DNA from: Arion vulgaris
Lineage: Eukaryota > Mollusca > Gastropoda > Stylommatophora > Arionidae
NCBI GenBank assembly: GCA_020796225.1
Contig: CM036758.1
Span: forward strand, 27,908,322 to 27,972,321
Reading direction: 5' to 3'
DNA: 64,000 bases
The position numbers and the translations under genes are program-made. Shown one piece after another: positions 33,701 through 45,060 of this stretch (positions are counted from its first letter, which is position 1; each line of letters begins with the position of its first letter). Below the pieces are notes generated by a model, which saw nothing but the letters and a program-made list of their open reading frames with translations, made no database searches and was not told the origin of the DNA.

Positions 33701-34085
33701 AAAGAATAATACATTATCAGGTTAAATGTGAGACAAATTAGTGTAGCAAGTAGAGCATTCTATTATTTTAGTTGGACATGCATGGTATGTGGGTTCATTT
33801 CTCGCCTTCGACATTCCACAAATGATGAAAGAAATTGGTCCACCTATCTCCTGCAGAAGCTGGTTTCGAAATGACCAGAGATAGACACTTCATACGCTAT
33901 AGTCTGCAGAAATATATGTTAAATAAGACATAAACTACTAGCTACCACATGACTTACTTCTTTTGAAGAACAGGATATAATCAATATGTTTGCTCTCAGA
34001 AAGTTCTCATAGGAGCTCAGTATCTTACAACTTACAGGTAATATACATATACGCACATACACACAAATACATAAACATAAACAAA
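33701..34085 (+). repeat. R2 segment with a degenerate tRNA-like stretch
   Basis: Matches 59400-59760. Within it, 33742-33812 reads tagcaagtagagcattc, then about 30 bases on gggttcatttctcgcc, resembling a decayed box A and box B of a tRNA-derived SINE. The second copy (59434-59500) is similar. Low certainty. Confidence 0.45.
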
Positions 34086-34625
34086 TCTGGCCAGCAATGG
34101 CGGAATGCGGGAGGTCCATTCAGAGTCAGGACTGTTTGATTCTGAACACGACTTTGCAAGCGCATTTCCGCGATGTTTGGTTGGGTATTTTTTGGTTTCG
34201 TTTGCCAGGCTACTGAGTTAGTGCTTGAGCAACGCTGTGAGCTATGACTGTTACATGGAATGCTTTTGCTGTGTCAACCGTGCGTTTGTTGTGTGTATTC
34301 AGAAAATGGCGGACAGCGGTTATGACGAACAAGCTCAATCTGCCATATGCAGTTATATTGCGAGTGCAGAAAGCTGGATTTTGTCGTGATTGATGTTGCC
34401 TTCGACATGAACTGCAATTCAAGTGATGAATGGTTTTGTGTTGCTATATTAGCGACGGCCATATGCATTTTATGCGTTTCCGGTTTCTTTTGGTGGCGGT
34501 ATGCGGCTGTTTCATTCTGGAATTAGTTCACACAGGAAACATTTCACAGTTGTTAGCATTTCGTTGGATTTTCATTGGCACAGAAACGGAGCAATTATAG
34601 GGTGACCCGTTGCAATGATGTTGGA
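34086..34625. mobile_element. Insertion specific to R2 copy A, type unknown
   Basis: About 540 bp of less AT-rich DNA between acaaatctgg and gaaccgtact; the second copy passes directly from the gcaggtaatatgcatatac stretch into its microsatellite. No coding region or clear terminal repeats were identified. Confidence 0.4.
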
Positions 34626-34654
34626 ACCGTACTTATGAACTATGAACTATACAT

Positions 34655-34677
34655 AAACATATATATATATCTATATA

Positions 34678-34713
<36 letters not shown>

Positions 34714-34715
34714 GT
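34655..34715. repeat. AT microsatellite
   Basis: A run of at dinucleotides with a few ct or cat interruptions, followed by cataca/acacat simple sequence. The counterpart at 59770-59960 is longer and richer in acac. Confidence 0.9.
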
Positions 34716-34861
34716 TATCCATACTAACATACATAACACATACATAGACATACAAAACAAATACAATTCAGTTCAAGATTTTAACCAAATAAAATCACTC
34801 ACATTACTACATAAACTGAGTAAAGTCAAGATTTTCAAACTAACCACAGACATTCATCTGA

Positions 34862-35057
34862 GAATGAAGTTCTTCCGTCTACGAAATGTCATTCGTCTCA
34901 TGCGTACAGGCATTCGTCTTAGAATGAAATTCTTTAAACTACGAACAAGTGCCAGTTTCAGAATGAATTTTAGACTGTGCGCAGACATAAGTCTCGGAAT
35001 ATACTGTTTTGGACTACTAAAAAGGGTGGGTCTCAGAATGAAGTTCTTCAGAATATG
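34862..35057 (+). repeat. Degenerate 39-bp repeats, left part
   Basis: Four or five diverged units with the core agaatgaagttcttc. They match the left end of the array at 60080-61015. The array is cut at 35057 by the 1.25-kb insertion and resumes briefly at 36310-36360 (agaatgacattcttcagac). Confidence 0.75.
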
Positions 35058-36309
35058 TGTAGTAGTTTCACCTAGTACAAGGCCCCAGAAAAAATAATCC
35101 CAAGGAAAAATGGGTGGACCAAAAGAAAGGCTCGTGATTGTCCACTGTATTATATTCTTGATTTAAAATATAACATCACTCTTTCCACACTTCTGTCTTA
35201 CTACAAACTAAGATGTTAGTGAATACAACTAACCTAACACCGTTGTGATCAATTAGCAACAAGATGGATTAATTATTTAATAATGAACTCAGGCTATGCA
35301 TATATCAATTGAACGTTAGAAATATTCACAGCAATACTCGGTTTTTTAACCTGTCATCACAAATTTGATTGTTATAATACACTCTTCCATTTAAGTAGTA
35401 AAATTGTTCAAGTTCGATGGAACCAATGGTTGATAATCACTGGATGATGATAAGAAGGTTCAGTCCTTTCCTGTCAGATATGGAACGACTTGAACACGGT
35501 TGCAGCATCCATCAGGTGGTGGTCGTCATACGTCTGGGTAGACGTCTAAGTTCCTAGTTAGGTTCGAGGTAGTGTCGTCTCTGTCCGTTGAGGCACCGTG
35601 GTCTGGTCATCCAAGATGATGATTAAATGTTTCTCTGTTATCGTATATGAACAGTCGAATCACAGTAAGATTACTCCTATAGCTATAACTACACTTTCTA
35701 GTATGAGTTCTGCCAAGTAGAGCTATAGTTGATTTCTCACCTCTAGCAGCAATGTACACAAGGATACTTGGAAGGAACAATAAATTGCCAGAAACAATTT
35801 CTGAGTCTAACCGAATCTGATTCTCTATCATCTACTACTTCGCTGTTTGTTCAACATGTTACCTTTATAAATCTCTGAAATAAATCACCATGTTCAATTG
35901 TCTTGATAGATTGTCTCACATACATACCTTCTCAATAACGCCCTTGAAATCTCTGAATAGTTTTTCCAACGTCCTCTCTCATCCAGCTATAATGTGTATC
36001 GCTCTGTTTTCTTTTGTTGACTTCCCAAAGCAAGGCTCTATAATAATGGCGATCTCTTGGTCTTCTGCTCTACTTCCCTTCAATCTTGCTCACATACCCA
36101 GCTCTCTGCACAATCTGTTGATGGCGACCCCTTGTCTTCTGCTGCCCTACAAGTGGGCCGTGAGCAAAAAGTAACCCAGATGGATTGACCGTTACCTACT
36201 TCACTATGTTGGAGTACGGCTGACCATTTTACCATAAACTGGAGTATTCAAAGTATGGTTGGCCAGTTGACCACTGTTTCATCTTCTTGGCCTACCTAAC
36301 CCTGTTACA
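35058..36309. mobile_element. LTR-like insertion in R2 copy A
   Basis: 1252 bp beginning TGTAGTAG and ending CTGTTACA (TG...CA, weak inverted ends), flanked by TATG at 35054-35057 and 36310-36313. The second R2 copy has the 39-bp repeats uninterrupted here. It carries no protein domain. An aataaa at about 35879 might be a polyadenylation signal. Size, ends and 4-bp duplication resemble the insertion at 22960-24303, although the two internal sequences do not match. A solo LTR is the simplest reading. Confidence 0.55.
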
Positions 36310-36720
36310 TATGCTCATGTATGATACTCAGAATGACATTCTTCAGACTACAAATATGAATAAGTAACGGAATGATCAGTAAGTTCGTTGAACATGTTGA
36401 AGATGTCGTTTGTGAGTATGTAGAAGAAAAGGAATTTGTTTATCTAATTAATAAAATAACATACGTCTGTGTCCAGCTACAACAATTAATAGAATAATAT
36501 AAAACTGCGTCACGTCTGAGTAATAATTGAAATACAATAAGACTGTGCACTTCTAGTCAATACATAAACTAGCATAAGCGTGTGTCACTCTCTACATGTT
36601 AATAAAAAAACATAAGACTCACTGAGGTTTAACAATTCTAACAGAAGAACATATAACTACAGCTGACACTACTCACTACTTAATAGTAGTAGTACGTAAA
36701 TTCACGAAAGTTATTCCTCA
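36310..36720 (+). repeat. R2 segment between insertion and 41-bp array
   Basis: Matches 61000-61390 (gttgaacatgttgaagatgtcg, then cactgaggtttaacaattc, then gctgacactactcactac). It supplies the empty site for the LINE H fragment at 61161-61348 in the other copy. Confidence 0.7.
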
Positions 36721-36975
36721 CAAATTAACATGAGAACATAAAACTGCAAGTGTAAGACTTTCCAATTAACATGAGAACATAAAACTGCAAGTGTAAGACT
36801 TTCCAATTAACATGAGAACATAAATCTGCAAGTGTAAGACTCTCCAATTAACATGAGAACATAAAACTGCAAGTGTAAGACTCTCCAATTAACATGAGAA
36901 CATAAAACTGCAAGTGTAAGACTTTCCAATTAACATGAGAACATAAAACTGCAAGTGTAAGACTTTCCAATTAAC
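36721..36975. repeat. 41-bp minisatellite
   Basis: Units start at 36721, 36762, 36803, 36844, 36885 and 36926, with a partial unit at 36967. All are nearly identical (attaacatgagaacataaaa, then ctgcaagtgtaagact). The second R2 copy has one unit (61391-61440). Confidence 0.95.
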
Positions 36976-37900
36976 AGAAGAATCTAAGTTCTTCCTTTTT
37001 CTGTGGATTCAATTCTTTGTATTTTAATAAACATTTAAACTGTTTACTTTCTTGTTCTCTTCCACGTGTCTGTTTTTGTTATTATTTCTTAAGCTTATGA
37101 CACGAAGTAAGCAATGGCGCCATCTGTTGGTAAACCTTTGTATATTCTTGGTTTCAGTTCATACGTTTTAGCCATTATGAACAAAATAATAGTTGTTTTT
37201 CTGAAGTAAAAATGATAACAATTTAACTTTTCTGTTGAAACAACTCTAGAGTGACGACACAGTCCTATTCTAGCACAGACGTTGCAATGTCATATAGAAA
37301 CACAATACCAGAACTGACAGCATCTATGAATCCTTTTGGATATAACGTTTCCCTTCCGTCACGGAAAGTCTTTGAAGTTGCGTCACGTGGGACGTTTTAG
37401 TGATGTTACTGTACCAGATGACTCGGACTCCATGAAGGGTTTGATAAAATAAACATATTTGGGGAATATCAAACAATTGAATAATATTATTTGATGATAT
37501 CTGGAATGCAAAAATCGTTCATGTTAAACTCGAGACATCAGGGTAAGTATAACACATACCAGTACTTATGTTACCATAAACGAGAATCTCTCCTTAAGCA
37601 GACTTATCTGGCTATCGAAGCAAAGATAATCATGGTATTATGGAGTGGTAACGACCGAGGGGGTTATCTTGCAGGATGGAATAGACGCTTTCATCTTCAG
37701 CATGACATGATGTTGTAAGAGAGTAACTACAATGTTCTTCTTCCCAGTAGAAGACTGTACACATCTTCTGACATTGCACTCACTGCTAGTTTAGAGAAAT
37801 AATTCTCGGAAATGTAAAGGAAAGCTATATAAGTCTACCGTATCATACAGGGCTCTCGGATAAATATAAAAAAGTGTGGAAAATACAAACGTCACTGTAG
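36976..37900 (+). repeat. R2 unique segment
   Basis: Matches 61441-62480. It includes caatggcgccatctgttgg (37112; 61630) and the hydrophilic frame 37491-37718, which is not preserved in the other copy. No gene is called. Confidence 0.6.
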
Positions 37901-38260
37901 AACAGGGAACACAAAGTGCAAAGTTCACTGTCTGAAACAGGAAGTACAAAGTCCACTGTCTGCACAGGAAGAAAAAAGTGCAAAGTCCACTGCACAGGGA
38001 TAAAAAATTGCAAAGTCCACTGCACAGGGAGAAAATGTGCAAAGTCCACTGTCTGCACAGGGAGAAAAAAAGTGCAAAGTCCACTGTCTGTACAGGAAGA
38101 AAATAGTGCAAAGTCCACTGCACAGAGAGAAAAAGTGCAAAGTCCACTGCAAGGAGAAAATGTGCAAAGTCCACTGTTTGCACAGGAAGAAAAAAGCGCA
38201 AAGTCCACTGTCTGTACAGGGACCATAGGTACAAGATTCACTGTCTGAAACAGGAAACAG
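37901..38260. repeat. ~34-bp variable minisatellite
   Basis: About ten irregular units (gtgcaaagtccactgtctg, then cacaggaagaaaaaa), 22-36 bases long. The long frames on both strands through here come from the repeats. The second copy at 63110-63230 holds only one or two diverged units. Confidence 0.9.
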
Positions 38261-38639
38261 AAAGTGCAAACTAACTTCCTTATTGATGAAAATAATACAA
38301 ATAACAATATGTGTGTCCAGATCATTAAGCATTTGTTTGTTGTCAACATTTATGTAATTTTTTTTATCGAGGATTAGAAACTGCAGTTTGTTGCATGTAC
38401 ATTGTAGGACAAAGAACAACAATAGAATGTCCTCACACAAATGTCGTCCATATTTATACGTTTGAAATACCACCAGTGATCCACCAGTGTCCTAGCATAT
38501 GTGGGGTACACCGAAGTTGAACTAATAATGTTCCAACAAAGTGATGAAAAGCGTTTGATTAATGTTCAAATCCAGGAAAGAGAATCTAATAACATTGGTT
38601 TACTGCCTATGTGTCGTGGAGATTCCGGTGCTATAGACA

Positions 38640-38870
38640 TGTTATATTACATCAAGACATTGAGAAATTATATCACATCATAACAAGACAGTGACATGTT
38701 ATATCACATCCTAACAAAACACTGACATGTTATATCACATCAAGACAATGACATTGTATATCACTTCAAGACACTGACATGTTATGTTATATCACATTAA
38801 GACACTGACATGTTATATTTTATCAAATGAAGACATCCATGCGTTTTCTCTAAAGAATAACATATTCTTT
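38640..38870. repeat. ~31-bp minisatellite, short
   Basis: Four or five irregular units of gacatgttatatcacatc, then aagacact. The same unit forms a longer array at 63590-64000. Confidence 0.85.
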
Positions 38871-40060
38871 ATTATAATTGGTAATATTTTTATATAAAAA
38901 AGAATTATCATTTCAAAGGGACATTTTTGTTAGGAAAATTGGACAAATATTGACCGGAAGTTATCAATCTTCGACTTCTTCATTTTATTTTATTGAAATG
39001 TTTAAAAAAAATAAATAAAATAGAATATTATCAAGACGATTGAGAAAAGTTAAGCACATTTGAATTACCTGAAGAGATGCTATCAAATATCTGATTCACT
39101 TTATTTTTCTATACACTTTATATTACGTCAAGAATATTCAACAACTCTCTGAAACAACTGCATGGGTTATTATCAAGACAGACGGGGAAGGTCAATTGTC
39201 CAGAATCACATGATGAGTTGCTATCCAGTTGTTGAACAACTGAGGGATACTTTTAATAATAATTTGTTTCTATCGCTATTGAGAAAGTGAAACAAGTACA
39301 CACAAATTACGTCGCCATTGTTACATAGTTTTACTGCAGACATCAATTGTATGAATAATACTATAGAGAAGGTCAACGAGAAAGTGTTTCAAAGATTTTG
39401 TAAAGTTTTTCAGTTTTGTGAGAGCTCTTCCATGTTACAAAATATGTTTGACAAGTTTTAGCAAAGTTGGTTGATGAATACAATATTGAAAAATGTTAAG
39501 TACGTTTTGAAATCTTGAATGAGGAATCCTGGTAGAAGACAATAATAAAGACAAGAATATTATAAATATATTTAGAGATATACAATTCATATTGTATTTG
39601 AAAATATAAATGACGATGTCAAGATGTTTGAGTTAGATAATGTTTCTCACATTTCTACTTTTACATTGTTTATCTCTGTCGGGTTAGTATTTCTGGTAAC
39701 TTTTTCTACAAGTTAATTTTTGTGTGTGACGCTCACTGTTTGTTTTTTATTTAATGTACAAACAGGACAAGATTTGAAGACAAAACCATCACATAAAGTC
39801 AAATAGAGATTGAATTATTGTGTATGTTTTATGTAAGCTACAGAGCGATTATCTGTTTTAGAAGTTTCAACATACACTGAGTTTATTTTCTTTCTATGTT
39901 ATTATATATATATATATCACAGACTGTATGTTTCTTTCTATTTTATTATGTATAAATATCACAGAGTGTATGTTTCTTTCTATTTTATTATGTATAAATA
40001 TCACAGACTGTGATATGAGCAGAACATTGCCATCCTAACAGTCCTTAATAATTACTCAAT
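38871..40060. other. No gene; minor tandem repeat
   Basis: AT-rich. A ~44-bp unit (gtatgtttctttctatttta, then ttatgtataaatatcacaga) occurs about three times at 39890-40012. No coding region was recognised. Confidence 0.5.
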
Positions 40061-40110
40061 CTCTCTGTCTCTCTCTCTGTCTCTCTCTGTTTTCTCTCTC
40101 TCTCAAAGGT
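40061..40110. repeat. CT microsatellite
   Basis: A run of ctctctct and tctctgtctc. It also abuts the start of the LINE fragment to the right. Confidence 0.9.
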
Positions 40111-40129
40111 CAGATGTGCTGCAGCAGTC

Positions 40130-40618
40130 ATACTTAAATAATCTGTTCAATTCCTTAATCTTTTTAGTTGTTTATTTGTATTGTAAGATCATCTTTGGTC
40201 TTCTTTGAATTTGTATCATCAAATTTCAATCTCCTGTTAGAAGTGAGCATAGATATTTAAAACTGCTCACATTTTCTATTTTCTCTCTGTTAATACAAAA
40301 TATCCTTTGTTATGCATGTTTTATCAATTGTCACTATTTTTGTTGTTGCCACATTGAGATATAGATTTTTCTTTTTACTCTTTTCTATTGCACTATCATG
40401 AATAGTTTATAAATCATTTTTTGAGATGCTGACAGTAACACTGCATCGTAAGCATATTTTAGTTCAGGTATTTGTCTGACACCGATTATAAAGGATTGTA
40501 TTGTTCTTTCCCGCAATATCTTTTAACAATTCTCATGACGATTTCAGCAGCATATATTATATTAAACAGACAAAGCAACCAAATCTTGTCTGATTGCCTT
40601 AAGTAAAGTCAATCTGGT
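40130..40618 (-). pseudogene. LINE reverse transcriptase fragment (LINE J)
   Basis: The minus strand reads IRQDLVA, LFNIYAAEIVMRI, then ELKYAYDAVLLSAS, then NVATTKIVTIDK and RKCEQF. LFNIYAAEIVMR and YAYDAVLLSAS correspond to the end of motif B and to motif C (YADD, here YAYD). It is frameshifted and stops at the SINE target site (40619). Confidence 0.55.
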
Positions 40619-40628
40619 ACGTTCTTAA

Positions 40629-40883
40629 GTTTAAAGGGTTTTAAAGCCGAAGGATAGACTTCATTGCACCCTGTTTACCCCATATGGCTCGGTCCCTCTC
40701 CGCAGAAATGGCACTCCACCTGACGAGAGTATTGCACAAAGAACGAACTCCGTAGCTACAGCAAACATCCTAGTGGTCTCTGGAAAAACTGCACTCGTGA
40801 ACAGAACGGCGCGGTCCGGACTCGAACCCACGACTTTCTACTCACAAGGCAAAGGGTTTAACCACTTAGCCACAGAGACCCCC
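40629..40883 (-). mobile_element. tRNA-derived SINE, family 1, copy b, with TSD
   Basis: 255 bp on the minus strand with box A-like TGGCTAAGTGG and box B GGTTCGAGTCC, flanked by the perfect 10-bp duplication ACGTTCTTAA (40619-40628 and 40884-40893). It aligns with copy a (15637-15889) end to end. The clean duplication fixes the element's limits. Confidence 0.9.
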
Positions 40884-40893
40884 ACGTTCTTAA

Positions 40894-41260
40894 CTACTCT
40901 GTGGGAGTGGAAGGTGGTAAACACTGCTACAAAGCTTAAAGTCTACGGGGTAACATGTTAAACACCCTGTTGTACGTCAGTGAAACATGGACAGTGGAAA
41001 TCAGACATTCAATAAGACTAAATAACTTCCATAAAAGTTGTCTCCGCAGACCGCTTAAAATAAAATGACGGAACAAATAAGAGACACGATTGTAAATACC
41101 CGAACTCTGTTACAGGAGGCCTAGTTGAAATGTATCGGTAACTTTACTAGGAAGCCTGCTGGATGCATCTGAAAACAATTGAAGCATGGCGAGCTTGTTA
41201 GGGACAAAAGCCCGGACAGTGGACTAAAAAACGCTTCAAGCGTACTTATTGAGTAGCTAA
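40894..41260 (+). pseudogene. LINE polyprotein C-terminal fragment (LINE E type)
   Basis: The plus strand reads ATKLKVYGVTC, then NTLLYVSETWTVEIRHSIR, LNNFHKSCLRRPLKIK, then in another frame RDTIVNTRTLLQEA. That is the TKLKVYxAxVLxTLLYGxETW...FHxxCLRxILxIxWxD...V segment between reverse transcriptase and C-terminus. Its strand is opposite to LINE J. The zinc-finger tail fragments at 7.9 and 56.3 kb are of the same LINE class. Confidence 0.65.
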
Positions 41261-41588
41261 AATGCTACGATATCACATGATGAGTAAAACTTCACATGGG
41301 GGTTCTGTAACTGCACAAGAGGAACACATTTAGCTGAGAATCTTCGTACTGCTGAAAATCCGAAAAAAACGAGCAGCGTGATATGACAGAATACATAACA
41401 TCCACACGTCCAATCTTGATCATGCATGACCATCTCTTCTATAGATACTACGTTACAGGATTGGTCTCTACATTCTCCTCTGCACATACTAGAGAGGTAC
41501 CACAATACACGAATTAGGATGTTGTCATCGTCGTTTGCTCAAAACTGCTATTATTATTTCTTACGACTCATATTTCTTGCACTAAATA

Positions 41589-41862
41589 ACATAGTTCTAA
41601 TGTTGATGGTATTAACTTACTTAGTTCTAATGTTGGTGGTACTAACTTACTTAGCTCTAATGATGATGGTACTAACTTACTTAGTTCTAATGTTGATGGT
41701 ACTAACTTACTTAGTTCTAATGTTGATGGTACTAACTTACTTAGCTCTAATGATGATGGTACTAACTTACTTAGTTCTAATGTTGATGGTACTAACTTAC
41801 TTAGTTCTAATGTTGATGGTACTAACTTACTTAGTTCAAATGTTGCTGGTACTAACTTCATC
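41589..41862. repeat. 30-bp minisatellite, left half
   Basis: About nine units of 30 bp (ttagttctaatgttgatgg, then tactaacttac). The same unit in the same orientation and phase continues at 45990-46240 on the far side of the LINE F/LINE G insertion. Frames through it (LVLMLMVLTY on plus, LVPSTLELSK on minus) are repeat artefacts. Confidence 0.95.
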
Positions 41863-42330
41863 ATCAAGGTGTGTGTCTCTAATAGGACGTTGAGCTCTTT
41901 GCAGCTCATCTGAAATTCACTCTTTCTGTAGCCAGTTCATCCCTTTTCTCTCTCTCTTTGCCTTTTTACCCCGGATTGGGGCATAGACCCTCAACCAACT
42001 CATGCCAAGACTTCCTATCTCTAGCTATCTCCTGCAGCTCCCTCCAGCTCTTCTTTATATTGGTGTCTCCGCCTCCAAATCTCGTCTCCATGTATTTCTC
42101 GGCCTCCCTTCTTTCGCTGTCCCTGCGGGTTCAGGCAAGGGCCCTTCTTGTTGTATTCCCTCCGGTTTTCGCAAAGTGTGTCCTATCCAGCGCCAGCGTC
42201 TTTTTAACCTGTTCGTTCACTGGAATCTGTCTTGTTCTCTCCATAAGTTCCTCATTGGTGACCCTTTCATACCATCTTATTCCCTCTATTCTGCGCAGAC
42301 ATCATTTGATGAATGTTTGCAATTTATGCG

Positions 42331-43626
42331 CTATTGTTTTAGTTGTTCTCCATGTTTCTGACCCATACAGTAGAACTGCTTTAACATTAGAGTTAAATAT
42401 CCTAATTTTGTTCTAGATTTGATTTCTTTAGACTTCCAAATGTTTCCCAGTGCAATGAAAGCTCCTCTTGCCTTCTGTATTCTTATTTTAACATCTCTAT
42501 CTGTTCCACCCTCTTTGTCTACGTTGCTGTCCAAATATGTGTATGATTCTACCTCTTGAAGTGGGATTTCACTCAGGGAGATCGTGTTGTCGTTTGCTTG
42601 GTTAATTCTCAATATCTTTGTCTTGTCTTTCCCTTATGAATGTTCAGCCCTAGTTGCTGGGACCTTAGATTCAATGTGTTTAGCTTATCCTGCATCTGAT
42701 TTCGTGTATGTGACAGAAGGGCTTTATCATCAGTGAAGTCCAGATCATCTTGTTGCTCTGTCAGAGTCCATTGGATTCCATTTCTGGTGTTAGTTACTGT
42801 GGTCTTCATAATCCAGTCTATTGTCAGTAAGAACAACAAAGGTGATAGAAGACATCCCTGACGCACTCCTGTTTCTATCCCAAAAGTGTCTGTTAGTTTA
42901 CCTTCATGAAGAACTCTACATTTCATATCTGTATATGTTGCTTTTATTAGGATAATAATTTTCTGTGGGATTCCATAATGCCTCATTAATTTCCAAAGGG
43001 TTTCCCTATCAATACTGTCAAAAGCCTTCTCATAATCCACAAATCCGATATAAAGTGGGGATTTCCATTCAATACTTTGCTATATTATTATGCGTAATGT
43101 GACTATCTGGTCAGCACAGGATCTATTTGGTCGGAAGCCTGCCTGTTCATTTCTGAGCTTTGTATCGGTGGCATCTCTCAGTCTCTTCAGGATGACTCTG
43201 CTTAGTATTTTCCCAGGTACTGACAACAGCATTATTCCCTATAGTTTTCACACTTCTGAAGGTCCCCTTTCTTTGGTAGCTTCACCAGGTACCCTTCTCT
43301 CCAGTTTGCTGGTATTTCTTCGGTCTCCCAGATTCTGCTAAAAAATGTATACAGTATTTCTGTGGAGGTGTTTATGTTGGCTTTAACCGCCTCCGCTGGA
43401 ATACTATCTGGACCGGCCGCTTTCCCATCTTTTAAAAGTTTAATGGCTTTACTAATCTCCTCCTTGGATGGTTTCTCACAGTTGATGTCCAAGTCAATTT
43501 CTGCCGGTTGGATATCTGGGGGTTTGTAGGTGCTGGTCTGTTCAGGAGTTCCTTGAAGTATTCCATCCATCTTTCCATTTGGTCTCTAACATTAGTGATA
43601 GTTTCTCCGCTACTATTTTTGATCAA
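42331..43626 (-). pseudogene. LINE G reverse transcriptase
   Basis: IKLLKDGKAAGPDSIPAEAV, WREGYLVKLPKKGD, MDYEKAFDSIDRETLW (motif A), GVRQGCLLSPLLFLLTIDW (motif B) and LDFTDDKALLSH (motif C, FTDD instead of FADD, both aspartates kept). Frames change near 43232 and 42609. Confidence 0.8.
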
Positions 43627-44132
43627 CCCATTTGATGGACTGTATTTTCATGCTAGCTTTCTAGTGATGTTGTAAAGATCACTAAGGTTTCCTTTTCCTA
43701 TAGCTACCTCTGCTTCTCTTGCTAGATCTTCTATGTATTGTCTTTTATCTAACCTTATTTGTTTCTTCACTTTCTTGCTAGCTTCTGTGTATTTTCCTGG
43801 GCTATGGCTTTGTCGGTTCTAGTTTTGCTATTATTTAAATCTGCTTTCCTCTATTTCCTTTCTTCTATTTTTTTGAGAGTTTCTGGAGTTATCCATGCCT
43901 TATGATTCCGCTCCTTCTTTCCTAATATCTCTGTGCATGTTACATTCCAAATTGGATTTGCTGCCAGCATTCTTCCACACTCACCTCATCTTCTAATTGC
44001 CGCAAAACCTCATACTTATTAGAGACTGTGACCGTGAACTGTTCCTATGTTTCTTGACTACTGAGGTATCGTACATTATATTGGTGTCTATGTTCATGTG
44101 ATGTTATGTTTCGCTTAAGATTCAGTTTAATT

Positions 44133-45016
44133 TTACTTATCAGCAAATGGTGATCCGAATCTACATCTGCCCCTCCTTAAAACCCTTACATCTTGTAGAG
44201 ATGACCTGAATTTCTTGTTTATGCATATGTGGTCAATTTGATTTTCTGTTCTGTGATCTGGTGATACCCAGGTTGCTTTATGTATTCTTTTATGTGGAAA
44301 GACACTTCCACCTATGACGTATTGATTCGCTGCACAGAAATTAGTGAATAGTTCTCCATTTGCGTTCATTATTCCTAGTCCGTGTTTCCCCATGATCTCC
44401 TCGTAGCCTATGTTGTCCGAACCTATTTTGGCATTGAAATCACCCATCAGAATTTTGATGTTCCCATTTCTCTGATTACCTATAGTATTTTAAAGTTTTA
44501 TGTAAAATTCCTCTTTTATTCTTTCATCTTTATCATTGTTATGTGCATAACACTGGGTCACATTCAAGAATACTTTCTTTTGGTGGTTCTGAATGTTGTT
44601 GTGATTATCCTAGGACACTGCTTCCCATTTTATTAGTGCATTCTCCGCTTCTTTAGATAGCATTAAAGCCACTCCTTCACTATGGGGGCATTTTCTTCCA
44701 TATGGCCTGAGAACAGCATTGTTTCTCCTGTGTTTAGACGTTGTTTGCCTGCACCATTCCACCTAGTTTCACATAATCCCAAGATGCCAATCCCGTGAAA
44801 TTTCATCTCATTTACAACCTGTGCTGTCTTTCCCATTTGATACATACTTCTAACATTCCAGGTGCCAATTCTGGAGCTTTTCTTAGGTGAAAGGAAGATA
44901 ATCTGCAGTGTAGACTCCTTGCGGCTTTCTCTGCATCGCTTCATACCTCTTCTAGAAGAGCTTCCTTTCCTCTTGGTTGGTACAGTTTTTATTTTATTTT
45001 TATGTGACTTGTTCAT
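44133..45016 (-). pseudogene. LINE G endonuclease
   Basis: The first part (45016-44663) has the N and E active-site segments (TWNVRS; CETRW). The second part (44447-44133) has GDFNAKIG and QIDHICIN, with DSDHHLL in a shifted frame near 44150. A gap of about 200 bp with stops lies between them. Confidence 0.75.
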
Positions 45017-45060
45017 GGTTGGTTGGATTTGTGGCTAAAATTGTCTACTGGATAGAGTAG

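Larger units (their letters stand above)
27171..38870 (+). repeat. Block R2, first copy
   Basis: From gtaaccagtta onward this matches 57798-64000 in the same order and strand: mariner remnant, 27-bp array, tRNA-like segment, cata/tata microsatellite, 39-bp repeats, 41-bp repeats, a region ending agaaatartt, the ~34-bp array region and the ~31-bp array. Relative to the second copy, this one has extra insertions at 27973-28797, about 29225-30370, about 34086-34625 and 35058-36309, and lacks the two LINE H fragments. The right limit cannot be set because the window ends within the other copy. Confidence 0.85.
41863..45060 (-). mobile_element. RTE-like LINE G, nearly full length, decayed
   Basis: Order on the minus strand: a basic leader (about 45016), endonuclease GTWNVRSMYQMGKTAQVV and LGLCETRWN (45016-44663), then MGDFNAKIGSDN, VIGGSVFPHKRIHKATWVS and NQIDHICINKKFR (44447-44133). 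The reverse transcriptase is at 43626-42609. A C-terminal part (SYTYLDSNVDKEGGT) is followed by decayed sequence down to 41900. The 3' end has a cttgatgatgaag tail against the minisatellite. Several frame breaks separate these pieces, so it is dead. Confidence 0.85.

Noticed and set aside
34864..35097. 77-codon frame KFFRLRNVIRLMRTGIRLR
   Set aside because: Translation of degenerate 39-bp repeats; the same sequence is in the array at 60 kb.
37791..38473. Frames of 110-182 codons rich in CKQWTL or AKSTVCTG repeats
   Set aside because: Produced by the ~34-bp minisatellite; the second R2 copy has no counterpart frame.
41426..41909. Leucine/valine-rich repeat frames (LVLMLMVLTY; LVPSTLELSK)
   Set aside because: Translations of the 30-bp minisatellite, open on both strands.
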